Shown one piece after another: positions 1 to 4,865 of a stretch of 5,006 nucleotides of DNA (the first letter of the stretch is position 1; each line of letters starts with the position of its first letter). Origin of the DNA: an uncultured Clostridia bacterium (lineage in GTDB: Bacteria; Bacillota; Clostridia; Oscillospirales; Acutalibacteraceae); NCBI GenBank assembly GCA_947624755.1, contig CANQLQ010000161.1, forward strand, positions 1 through 5,006, read 5' to 3'. Under the pieces are notes generated by a model. It had not been told where the DNA came from. It worked only from the letters and a program-made list of their open reading frames with translations, and ran no database searches. The translations under genes were made by a program, and so were the position numbers.

Positions 1-72
1 GGTAGTTCAGTTGGTTAGAACGCTAGCCTGTCACGCTAGAGGTCGACGGTTCGAGCCCGTTCCGGGTCGCCA
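1..72 (+). tRNA. tRNA-Asp (GTC), 5' end cut by window edge
   Basis: This is a tRNA gene missing its first five bases. The anticodon stem CTAGC/GCTAG (23-27 and 35-39) encloses a seven-base loop with anticodon GTC at 30-32. The T arm pairs GACGG with CCGTT around TTCGAGC. The 3' acceptor strand CCGGGTC (62-68) would pair with GACCCGG, of which only the last GG is in the window. Discriminator G69 is followed by an encoded CCA (70-72). It is the first visible member of a same-strand tRNA cluster. Confidence 0.95.
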
Positions 73-101
73 TTTTTGGTGGGTCAATAGATCTGCCATA
101 T

Positions 102-177
<76 letters not shown>

Positions 178-182
178 AATTT

Positions 183-258
183 GCGGATGTAGCTCATCTG
201 GTAGAGCGCCACCTTGCCAAGGTGGAGGTAGCGGGTTCGAGCCCCGTCATCCGCTCCA
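183..258 (+). tRNA. tRNA-Gly (GCC)
   Basis: This is a complete 76-nt tRNA. The acceptor GCGGATG pairs perfectly with CATCCGC. The anticodon stem CCACC/GGTGG encloses the loop TTGCCAA, with anticodon GCC at 216-218. The T arm has the usual GGTTCGAGCC form, and the gene ends in discriminator T and an encoded CCA. It starts only 5 bp after tRNA-Phe. It is the last gene of the cluster and is followed by a terminator. Confidence 0.97.
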
Positions 259-264
259 TTTTTT

Positions 265-296
265 AATCGGTTCTACAACTGTGGAACCGATTTTTT
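265..296 (+). terminator. Rho-independent terminator of the tRNA cluster
   Basis: A perfect 9-bp stem, AATCGGTTC (265-273) with GAACCGATT (284-292), encloses a 10-nt loop and runs into six T residues (291-296). It lies 6 bp after the CCA of tRNA-Gly, so it most likely ends the tRNA transcript. Confidence 0.9.
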
Positions 297-319
297 ATGC
301 GAAGAATAAAGCGAAAACA

Positions 320-355
320 AAAAAGACAGGCTGCCCAAAGGTAACCTGCCTTTTT
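320..355 (-). terminator. Terminator of the hydrolase gene, probably bidirectional
   Basis: AAAAAG (320-325) pairs with CTTTTT (350-355), and CAGG (327-330) pairs with CCTG (345-348). An A/C mismatch separates the two stems and the loop is 14 nt. Read leftward, the GC pairs are followed by a T-rich tract, so it fits as the terminator of the leftward gene whose stop codon is at 401-403. A T-run also follows on the + strand, so it could back up the tRNA terminator. Confidence 0.75.
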
Positions 356-400
356 CTGTTATGTTCACGAAATAGAATATGTGGCTTTATCAATAGCCTT

Positions 401-2047
401 TTACTTGAAAATAGCCTTAAAAACAACTCTGAGCCAATTAAACAGAGAAATCAAGAATGAGAAAAGTCTTGAGTGTTTATTTGTAGGTTCATCATACTTT
501 TCATATGCAGTCCAATTCTCTGTGTGGCAGTTTTCCGGCGTAAGCGGCTGGGTCATTCCCAACTTGCCGTCAGTAACTTCATCATAGTAATCAAAGCGCA
601 TGAACTGGGTATAGCTGTCGGCATAATCGTCAATCGTAAGCTGTCTGGTCGCTCTGGCAAATTCGTACATCAATTGTTCCTCATTGCCCCAGTCGGAATG
701 GCTCACGCCTTTGATAAAGAATGTATAGTCCGGATACATACAGGTCGAAGCGTCAATTTGCTTGTCAGGGGAAATATATTTGCCCTTGCCCTGCGCTTCT
801 CTCATAGCTATATATTCATCGCTAAATGTGGTATAAATCGAAGAAGTTGTTGCGCCAAAGGAAGCTTTTTCAACGGAAGCAAGCTGGTCGCCGATTTTAT
901 CGGGTTCGGAAATTATCGGTCCCATTTGGAAACCGTATTTGGCAAGTATGCAAAGATTCAGGCCGTTCTGTTTAATTCCCTTCATTATGTCTTCAATATT
1001 TTCAAAAACTTCGTTGTGGTATCTCTCGATTTTTTCAATAAGTCCCGCATACTGCGTGCGCTTCTCGCTGCCTTCAGCGCCGAAAACATATTTAATTGCA
1101 TCTTCATAGTCCTCACCTGTAACACAAGCCCAATAGCCCGGCCAAGTAAAGAAGGTTGAAAGCGCCAATGCCGAAGTAACGCCGCCAACAAGCTTATCAT
1201 AAAGCGTATTTTTCACAACGTCCGTAAGGGTATCAATTACACCGCCCTTTGTTAAAAGATCAACGGTTGTTGTGATAAGCTCGGGAATGCTGAACATTCC
1301 GAGAGCATTGCAGTCGATTAAAAATCTGTTCATAGCGTTTCCGTCAATATGAAGCTTACCGCTTATAGGGTCGCTCATTACTTCGGAACCGTATGATACT
1401 CCCGAACCGAAAGAAACGGAGCAAACATCGTCATAACCGTATTTTGCAAAATAAGCCGTACCGACAGTCGTGCCGAGACATGATAAAATAAAACCGACTT
1501 TTTTGCCGCCTTCGATTCTTCTTACAGCCTGAACAAATTCATGAAGACCCTCGATAGTTTCCATTGGGTCAAGACGCCAGTCATAATAGTAGCGGTATAT
1601 ATGATTTGATACAGGTGTAGATCTTGACAAAATATTTTGGTTATTTCTCTTGCTGTTTGCGGACAAGCCGGAACCGTTGGTAGCCTCGCCGTTATTGTCC
1701 AAAAGCGCATCGCCAAGAAGCTCACTGACTTCCTTTTGGAGATTTTTGTAATAATTATCCCACTTGTCGGTAAGCAGACCTTCAACCAAAAACGGATAAA
1801 GGATATTTGCCAAAGACTCCGTTAAGGTGGACTGAGAATCATCATCATCCGAACCCAGAAGATCCCTCCACTCAAGGATTTTGTTGCCGTCCTTGTCATA
1901 GATAGGATCGCTGTCGCCGTAAATTCTGATAAGGGGAACGGTTTCGTCAATGGTATAAGGGTCATCGGCCGCCGATACTGTAAACACAGGTACGGCTATC
2001 ATGAACAACATTACCATTGTCAAAAATACTGATATTGCTTTTTTCAT
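401..2047 (-). CDS. Secreted LCAT-like alpha/beta hydrolase with a Cys at the nucleophile position
   Basis: This encodes a 548-aa protein, probably an exported acyl hydrolase or acyltransferase of the lecithin:cholesterol acyltransferase-like alpha/beta-hydrolase type. Its substrate is unknown. Residues 1-27 form a signal peptide: MKK, a hydrophobic core, then a VSAA cleavage region. The segment PLIRIYGDSDPIYD at about residues 38-51 resembles the family's first-strand and oxyanion-hole region. YYDWRLDP at about 154-161 is LCAT-like. The nucleophile elbow reads LSCLG, so Cys190 stands where LCAT lipases carry Ser (HSMGG). Plausible acid and base residues are Asp432 (QIDAS) and His450 (GVSHSDW). 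The C-terminus (about 528-548) is hydrophobic and basic and may touch the membrane. The start at 2045-2047 was chosen because GGAG lies 9 nt upstream, whereas the ATG at 2054-2056 abuts GGAG with no spacing. The gene is transcribed from the strong promoter at 2153-2181, which lies inside the invertible segment. The family call is moderate and activity is unproven. Confidence 0.75.
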   Translation of the reverse strand: MKKAISVFLTMVMLFMIAVPVFTVSAADDPYTIDETVPLIRIYGDSDPIYDKDGNKILEWRDLLGSDDDDSQSTLTESLANILYPFLVEGLLTDKWDNYYKNLQKEVSELLGDALLDNNGEATNGSGLSANSKRNNQNILSRSTPVSNHIYRYYYDWRLDPMETIEGLHEFVQAVRRIEGGKKVGFILSCLGTTVGTAYFAKYGYDDVCSVSFGSGVSYGSEVMSDPISGKLHIDGNAMNRFLIDCNALGMFSIPELITTTVDLLTKGGVIDTLTDVVKNTLYDKLVGGVTSALALSTFFTWPGYWACVTGEDYEDAIKYVFGAEGSEKRTQYAGLIEKIERYHNEVFENIEDIMKGIKQNGLNLCILAKYGFQMGPIISEPDKIGDQLASVEKASFGATTSSIYTTFSDEYIAMREAQGKGKYISPDKQIDASTCMYPDYTFFIKGVSHSDWGNEEQLMYEFARATRQLTIDDYADSYTQFMRFDYYDEVTDGKLGMTQPLTPENCHTENWTAYEKYDEPTNKHSRLFSFLISLFNWLRVVFKAIFK

Positions 2048-2056
2048 AATTAGCAT

Positions 2057-2063
2057 CTCCTTT
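2057..2063 (-). promoter_or_regulatory. Ribosome binding site of the hydrolase gene; decides the start
   Basis: On the minus strand AAAGGAG ends 9 nt before the ATG at 2045-2047. An in-frame ATG at 2054-2056 directly follows this motif with no spacer, so it is unlikely to be used. The site lies outside the inverted repeats and stays with the gene in either orientation. Confidence 0.8.
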
Positions 2064-2079
2064 TTTAATTTGTATTAAA

Positions 2080-2104
2080 ATCATATAGTTCCCTACTGTA
2101 TGAT
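2080..2104 (+). repeat. Left inversion site (tyrosine-recombinase core site)
   Basis: The outer arm ATCATATAG (2080-2088), a 7-bp spacer TTCCCTA (2089-2095) and the inner arm CTGTATGAT (2096-2104) form an imperfect dyad; the arms match at 8 of 9 positions when inverted. This is the architecture expected of a tyrosine-recombinase crossover site. The outer arm, spacer and five bases to the left (2075-2095, 21 bp) recur perfectly inverted at 3499-3519. The site lies in the 5' untranslated region of the hydrolase mRNA. There the dyad could fold into a hairpin upstream of the ribosome binding site. Confidence 0.8.
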
Positions 2105-2144
2105 GATAAAAAGCATTCCATAGTGGTAAGTTTTACATCTTATT

Positions 2145-2172
2145 TTGAGTTGATTATAGCAAATGTGATACT
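2145..2172 (+). promoter_or_regulatory. Weak candidate promoter for the recombinase
   Basis: TTGAGT (2145-2150), a 16-bp spacer and GATACT (2167-2172), preceded by an extended-10-like TGT, could form a rightward promoter. It overlaps the strong leftward promoter, so the two would compete for RNA polymerase. The match is modest and other positions are possible. Confidence 0.25.
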
Positions 2173-2181
2173 GAAAGTCAA
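2153..2181 (-). promoter_or_regulatory. Strong sigma-A promoter driving the hydrolase, inside the invertible segment
   Basis: On the minus strand there is a -35 box TTGACT (2176-2181), exactly 17 bp of spacer, and a consensus -10 box TATAAT (2153-2158). Transcription should start near 2146 and give a leader of about 100 nt that crosses the left inversion site before the hydrolase start. Because it lies between the inverted sites, its direction depends on the orientation of the segment. As sequenced, it faces the hydrolase (ON). Confidence 0.85.
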
Positions 2182-2237
2182 CCTTTTTTTAGAAGTTGTC
2201 GAAAAGACAAATTAAATCGCTCTTTTTTAACGATAAC

Positions 2238-2266
2238 GGGTCAAAAAGGGGTCGAAATGAGGGGTC
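2238..2266 (+). repeat. Three GGGTC direct repeats, candidate arm-type sites or operator
   Basis: GGGTCAAAAAG (2238-2248), GGGGTCGAAATG (2248-2259) and GGGGTCTAAG (2261-2270) follow one another just before the recombinase ribosome binding site. An 11-bp exact copy of the first unit occurs right after the recombinase stop codon. Tn916-type integrases bind short direct repeats through an N-terminal arm-binding domain, and this recombinase has such an N-terminal region. That function is inferred. Autoregulation is another possibility. Confidence 0.45.
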
Positions 2267-2296
2267 TAAGTAAATTTTCAATGGAGGTAAATTGTC

Positions 2297-3427
2297 ATGT
2301 CAAAAAAGGGAGAAAATATAAAAAAGAGAAAGGATGGCCGTTATGAAGCAAGATATATAAAAGGAAAAGATGATGACGGTAAAGCAATATGGGGTTATGT
2401 TTATGGAAAAACGTACAAAGAAGTTAAACAAAAAAGAGAAATTAAACTATTTGATTTACGACGTGCTTCAGAAACAAAAGTTATGAGCATTAATATAAAT
2501 TCAATTATAGACGATTTTTTATTACAAGAAAGTTTTCAAGTAAAAGAATCAACCTTCGCTCATTATAAAAATATCATAGACACTCATGTTAGGCCGGATT
2601 TAGGAAGCTTTAATAGTTCTGTTCTTAAGTCAACAGACATCGAAAACTTTGCTTATAACAAACTAAACAACGGACGCTTAGATGGTTCGGGCGGATTATC
2701 TCCTAAAAGCGTTAAAGATATGTTGACATTGTTGAAAAAAATACTTAGATACGGAGTACAAAAAAATTCGATAAATGAGGAAGTATTACATTTTTCTTTA
2801 CCGAAAACTAAGAAAAATAAAATCCAAGTTTTGTCTAATGAAGACCTAAAATTGATTGTTTCTAAAACTCAAACAAGTGCAGATATCTGTGCTTTCGGAA
2901 TTTATTTTTGTTTGAACACCGGATTACGGATAGGTGAAATATGTGCATTAAAATGGAGCGATTTTAACTTTGATAATAAAACATTATCTGTAAATAAAAC
3001 AATGTCGAGGATTTATGATTCTGCTTCCGGAGCAAAACATAAAACGAAAATAATTATAGATACACCAAAAACACAGACAAGCGATAGAATTATTCCTCTG
3101 CCTGATTTTATGATTGAGGCGTTAATGCTAAGAAAACAATTAATTACCGGTGAAGACTCATATTTTTTAACCGGTTCGCAAAAATTTATCGAACCAAGAA
3201 CATATTACGCAAAATACAAGCGTTTTTTAAACGATAATGGTTTATGTTCTTATTCGTTTCATGCATTAAGACATACATTTGCAACACGATGTATTGAAAT
3301 AGGGTTCGATCCTAAGACTTTATCGGAAATCTTAGGTCATTCAGATGTTAAGGTCACATTGGACAGATACGTTCATCCGTCAATGGACTTAAAGAGAAAT
3401 TATATGAATATGCTCTCTTGCGTATAA
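2297..3427 (+). CDS. Tyrosine site-specific recombinase (integrase family), intact
   Basis: This encodes a 376-aa DNA recombinase that would cut and rejoin DNA through a covalent phosphotyrosine link. Residues 1-50 (GENIKKRKDGRYEARY, then WGYVYGKTYKEVKQK) look like a Tn916-type arm-binding domain. Residues about 65-165 form a SAM-like core-binding domain. The catalytic domain follows with every expected residue: Arg211 (TGLRIGE), Lys258 (TPKTQTSDR), His322 and Arg325 (FHALRHTFAT), His348 (ILGHSD) and Tyr358 (LDRYVHP). GGAGG at 2283-2287 sits 9 nt before the ATG. No excisionase, other mobile-element gene or phage gene is nearby. The gene is enclosed by the inverted core sites, so its likely job is promoter inversion; integration of a larger element cannot be excluded. 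No clear terminator lies between its stop and the right inversion site. Confidence 0.95.
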   Translation: MSKKGENIKKRKDGRYEARYIKGKDDDGKAIWGYVYGKTYKEVKQKREIKLFDLRRASETKVMSININSIIDDFLLQESFQVKESTFAHYKNIIDTHVRPDLGSFNSSVLKSTDIENFAYNKLNNGRLDGSGGLSPKSVKDMLTLLKKILRYGVQKNSINEEVLHFSLPKTKKNKIQVLSNEDLKLIVSKTQTSADICAFGIYFCLNTGLRIGEICALKWSDFNFDNKTLSVNKTMSRIYDSASGAKHKTKIIIDTPKTQTSDRIIPLPDFMIEALMLRKQLITGEDSYFLTGSQKFIEPRTYYAKYKRFLNDNGLCSYSFHALRHTFATRCIEIGFDPKTLSEILGHSDVKVTLDRYVHPSMDLKRNYMNMLSCV

Positions 3428-3428
3428 G

Positions 3429-3439
3429 GGGTCAAAAAG
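3429..3439 (+). repeat. GGGTCAAAAAG copy after the recombinase gene
   Basis: This is an exact 11-bp repeat of 2238-2248, in the same orientation, starting two bases after the recombinase stop codon. The recombinase gene is thus bracketed by GGGTC units, each lying between the gene and an inversion site, as expected if they are accessory binding sites for the recombinase. Confidence 0.4.
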
Positions 3440-3489
3440 CAAAATAAAATCTCACAATATATTTATTTTTAGGCGCTTACAAACAAAAA

Positions 3490-3514
3490 ATCATTAGTTA
3501 GGGAACTATATGAT
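3490..3514 (-). repeat. Right inversion site (tyrosine-recombinase core site)
   Basis: The inner arm ATCATTAGT (3490-3498), spacer TAGGGAA (3499-3505) and outer arm CTATATGAT (3506-3514) form a second core-like site, inverted relative to the left one. Spacer and outer arm are the exact reverse complement of those at 2080-2095, and identity continues to 3519. The inner arm differs from its left counterpart and keeps mainly the ATGAT end. This is normal for sites whose inner halves are exchanged at each flip. Confidence 0.8.
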
Positions 3515-3592
3515 TTTAAAAAAAGCATGGCAGGAAATTTTATGTAAGCGAAATATGACTAAAAACGACAAAGTTAAGCAGGACAGCTTGTA

Positions 3593-3612
3593 TTAATCAG
3601 TGATTACTTAAG
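3593..3612 (-). repeat. Repeat end, copy 1 (reverse orientation)
   Basis: TTAATCAGTGATTACTTAAG is a diverged, reverse-oriented copy of a short sequence whose forward form is close to TTAAGGAAGCTCTGATTAAA. Related copies are at 3625-3646, 4020-4040 and 4866-4889. They look like terminal repeats of small transposable elements. This copy has no recognisable partner end within the segment it would delimit. Confidence 0.45.
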
Positions 3613-3678
3613 CCTTATGCGTGATTTAATCAGAGATTCCCTTAAGTATAGCATCAAATCCTGTGGTTCTGACTGCAT
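3604..3678 (-). CDS. Possible small or truncated leftward ORF (24 aa)
   Basis: On the minus strand an AAAGGAG motif (3686-3692) lies 7 nt before an ATG at 3676-3678. This opens a 24-codon frame beginning MQSEPQDLMLY and ending at a TAA at 3604-3606. The second half of the frame (LRESLIKS) is encoded by the repeat end at 3625-3646. The likeliest reading is a gene start interrupted by a small element, but a genuine microprotein cannot be excluded. I do not recognise the peptide. A plausible promoter lies upstream at 3757-3786. It reads toward the right inversion site, opposite to what the flipped promoter would transcribe. Confidence 0.25.
   Translation of the reverse strand: MQSEPQDLMLYLRESLIKSRIRLK
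3625..3646 (-). repeat. Repeat end, copy 2 (reverse orientation)
   Basis: Its reverse complement begins CTTAAGGGAATCTCTGATTA, close to the MITE-like element end at 4866-4889. It stands 12 bp beyond copy 1 in the same orientation. It overlaps the small leftward ORF, supporting the view that an element end landed in a coding start. Confidence 0.5.
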
Positions 3679-3756
3679 TTTTTGACTCCTTTATCTTGAA
3701 TTTTCTATTCCTATTCTTAACTATGTCGTCTATTCTTATGCCGTCTTTTCTTGTCG

Positions 3757-3786
3757 TTTATACAGAATTTTTCGCGGTCTTGTAAA
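3757..3786 (-). promoter_or_regulatory. Candidate leftward promoter in the right flank
   Basis: On the minus strand TTTACA (3781-3786) and TATAAA (3757-3762) are separated by 18 bp, each one mismatch from the sigma-A consensus. Transcription would start near 3750, pass the well-placed AAAGGAG at 3686-3692 and run toward the invertible segment. This is a motif match only. Confidence 0.3.
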
Positions 3787-3793
3787 ACACAGA

Positions 3794-3829
3794 ACCGGGG
3801 CTGTGTTCATTGTAAATACAGCCCTCGGT
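3794..3829. other. Stable GC-rich hairpin of unknown role
   Basis: ACCG (3794-3797) followed by GGGCTGT (3798-3804) pairs with ACAGCCC (3818-3824) and CGGT (3826-3829), leaving one bulged T and a 13-nt loop. No T-run follows directly on the + strand, so it is not a standard terminator there. It stands out in an AT-rich, gene-poor stretch and could be part of a structured RNA or a repeat element. Confidence 0.5.
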
Positions 3830-3900
3830 GTAATGAGAAATCCCCTTTTTTACGCAAACGAAGGAATTGTTTTATTGAATTATTGATTAAAAATCAAAAT

Positions 3901-3936
3901 AGCGGTGAGCTGTTATCCACAGCACATCGCTTTTTT
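3901..3936 (+). terminator. Strong rho-independent terminator on the + strand
   Basis: AGCGGTGAGCTGT (3901-3913) pairs with ACAGCACATCGCT (3919-3931) with one A/A mismatch and one G-T wobble. The loop is 5 nt and a run of T follows (3931-3936). It would stop rightward transcripts from the recombinase gene, or from the hydrolase promoter if the segment were inverted. No intact rightward gene lies between 3428 and this site. Confidence 0.8.
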
Positions 3937-4018
3937 ATTTTTTAAACAGTTTTTCAGGTCCTATTGCCGATCTTCCGTTATATTCACAGTAATACGGTCT
4001 GCAAATTTCATTGATAAA
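3935..4018 (-). pseudogene. Fragment of the N-terminal domain of an IS1182/IS5-type transposase
   Basis: On the minus strand, from about 4018 to the TAA at 3935-3937, the frame reads FINEICRPYYCEYNGRS and then AIGPEKLFKK before the stop. This matches my memory of the DUF772-type N-terminal domain of IS1182/IS5-family transposases, which have a form like RPYYCEDNGRP followed by DPxxLFK and a hydrophobic segment. Here the frame stops right after LFK, and the rest of the DDE domain is absent from the following sequence. Upstream it abuts the repeat end at 4020-4040. It is a remnant without expected function. A profile search is needed to confirm it. Confidence 0.5.
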
Positions 4019-4019
4019 A

Positions 4020-4040
4020 CCTAAGGAAGCACTGATTATA
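4020..4040 (+). repeat. Repeat end, copy 3 (forward orientation)
   Basis: CCTAAGGAAGCACTGATTAT shares TAAGGAAGC, then CTGATTA, with the MITE-like element end at 4866-4889 and has the same orientation. It joins the transposase fragment exactly where homology to that family seems to stop, so it probably marks an insertion or deletion junction. No matching opposite end is evident to the right. Confidence 0.55.
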
Positions 4041-4067
4041 TTATTCTGTTTTTCTTCAGTTTTGTAC

Positions 4068-4104
4068 AAAAAAACAAAGTCCAATTTCTTAGGATTGAAC
4101 TTTG
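4068..4104 (-). terminator. Leftward rho-independent terminator
   Basis: CAAAGTCCAAT (4075-4085) pairs with ATTGAACTTTG (4094-4104) with one mismatched position, giving an 11-position stem and an 8-nt loop. Read leftward it is followed by seven T residues (complement of 4068-4074). It could end the HAD hydrolase transcript, whose stop codon is about 250 bp upstream, or belong to the decayed element beginning at 4020. Confidence 0.7.
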
Positions 4105-4357
4105 TAAGAAACAAGTTATATTATATACCCGTTTTTCCTTTTTTATTTTTTCTAAGAATTAACTGTATTTTTTATTATTTTTTAATGGAAATCATTGCTT
4201 ACTGTACACTGTATTTCCTGTCTTTTATCGAACACAGAATTATTCTGAGAAAGTGCTGATTCTATGGTTACAGAGACTTTGATACAAATAGGAAGTCCTT
4301 ACGCATCGGTATCAAATAGTTTTGCAGTTGTATTTTTGATTAACAACAGATTTTCAG
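4105..4357. other. AT-rich gap without recognised genes
   Basis: This stretch is T-rich on the + strand and low in complexity. Open frames through it have biased, unconvincing composition and no good ribosome binding site. A weak match (12 of 16) to the repeat ends, CTGAGAAAGTGCTGAT, occurs at 4245-4260. I see no coding region, RNA gene or regulatory site that I would defend. Confidence 0.5.
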
Positions 4358-4864
4358 CTATTCAAGATATTTCAATATATCTTTTGGAGTATGTAACAGC
4401 GGGAAAGATAAATTCCTTCTTTCTTTCAGCTGACCGCTCCGCTCTAAGTACCACCCTGCCTGTATTGCGGTCATTCCAATATCGCTTGCCGCCTCCAATT
4501 CGTTATCACCGCCATCCCCGATATACAGACATTCATTTGGTGTCACGTTTAATTCTTCTATACATTTTATAAAAATTTTGGGATTCGGCTTTTTTATTCC
4601 CTGTTCAAATGACAGATACATATTATCAAAATACTTTGCAAGTGCGCTTTGCCTTATGACGCCTACTTCTTCTGAATAACAATTGCTGATCAATACGATC
4701 TTTCTATTTGACCGTTTTATTGTTTCCAACACAGCTATGATCTCCGGATTTAAGCTTTCAAAACAATGTTGTTTTGTGGAGATCCTCTTTTCAACAATAT
4801 ATTTTAACAAATGTTCATGATATAGATTATGCTCTCTCAGTATTTTTTCCAACACATCTTCCAA
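4358..4864 (-). CDS. HAD-family hydrolase lacking its N-terminal catalytic motif (5'-truncated)
   Basis: The 168-aa frame is the C-terminal part of a haloacid dehalogenase-superfamily hydrolase, probably a cytosolic small-metabolite phosphatase. Visible motifs are motif II (VLISNC, Ser60), motif III (GIKKPNPKIF, Lys92) and motif IV (YIGDGGDNELEAA, Asp117 with Glu122 in the second acidic position). Motif I, DxDGT, with the nucleophile Asp, is missing along with part of the cap region. Family members are usually about 200-230 aa. The only start near the 5' end is a TTG at 4862-4864 with no ribosome binding site. The frame stays open only to a TGA at 4895-4897, inside the palindromic repeat element. 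The likeliest explanation is that the element interrupted the gene and the product is inactive. The start and expression are doubtful. Confidence 0.8.
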   Translation of the reverse strand: MEDVLEKILREHNLYHEHLLKYIVEKRISTKQHCFESLNPEIIAVLETIKRSNRKIVLISNCYSEEVGVIRQSALAKYFDNMYLSFEQGIKKPNPKIFIKCIEELNVTPNECLYIGDGGDNELEAASDIGMTAIQAGWYLERSGQLKERRNLSFPLLHTPKDILKYLE

Positions 4865-4865
4865 T

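Larger units (their letters stand above)
2089..3505. mobile_element. Putative invertible segment carrying its own recombinase and an outward promoter
   Basis: This is the DNA between the two inverted core sites, about 1.4 kb from spacer to spacer. It contains the leftward promoter of the outside hydrolase gene, the GGGTC repeats and the complete tyrosine recombinase gene. The spacers are asymmetric and in opposite orientation, so recombination between them would invert the segment, not excise it. Under inversion a position x moves to 5594 minus x, placing the promoter at 3413-3441 and pointing right. That separates it from the hydrolase. The segment is visibly more AT-rich than the hydrolase gene, which fits acquired DNA. 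The inversion itself is inferred from architecture. Confidence 0.7.

Noticed and set aside
183..258. tRNA-Gly, or another tRNA of the cluster, as attachment site of the integrase
   Set aside because: No duplicate of any tRNA 3' end was found near the recombinase gene, and the hydrolase gene separates them. The inverted core sites explain the recombinase better.
473..1159. 228-aa open frame on the + strand
   Set aside because: It lies antisense within the hydrolase gene, which has a signal peptide, family motifs, a promoter, a ribosome binding site and a terminator. The + frame has no recognisable motif.
2054..2056. Upstream ATG as start of the hydrolase
   Set aside because: It follows GGAG with no spacing. 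The ATG three codons on has 9-nt spacing and gives a standard MKK signal-peptide start.
3751..3945. 64-aa + strand frame with several cysteines
   Set aside because: It spans the GC-rich hairpin and the terminator, has no ribosome binding site and shows no family resemblance.
4020..4110. Leftward frame extending the transposase fragment upstream through the repeat end
   Set aside because: The frame stays open, but the extension covers the leftward terminator hairpin and does not resemble the usual transposase N-terminus. I kept only the part with family-like residues.
4011..4259. 82-aa + strand frame rich in Phe, Ile and Leu
   Set aside because: Its composition reflects T-rich DNA. It begins across a repeat end and overlaps a leftward terminator, with no ribosome binding site.
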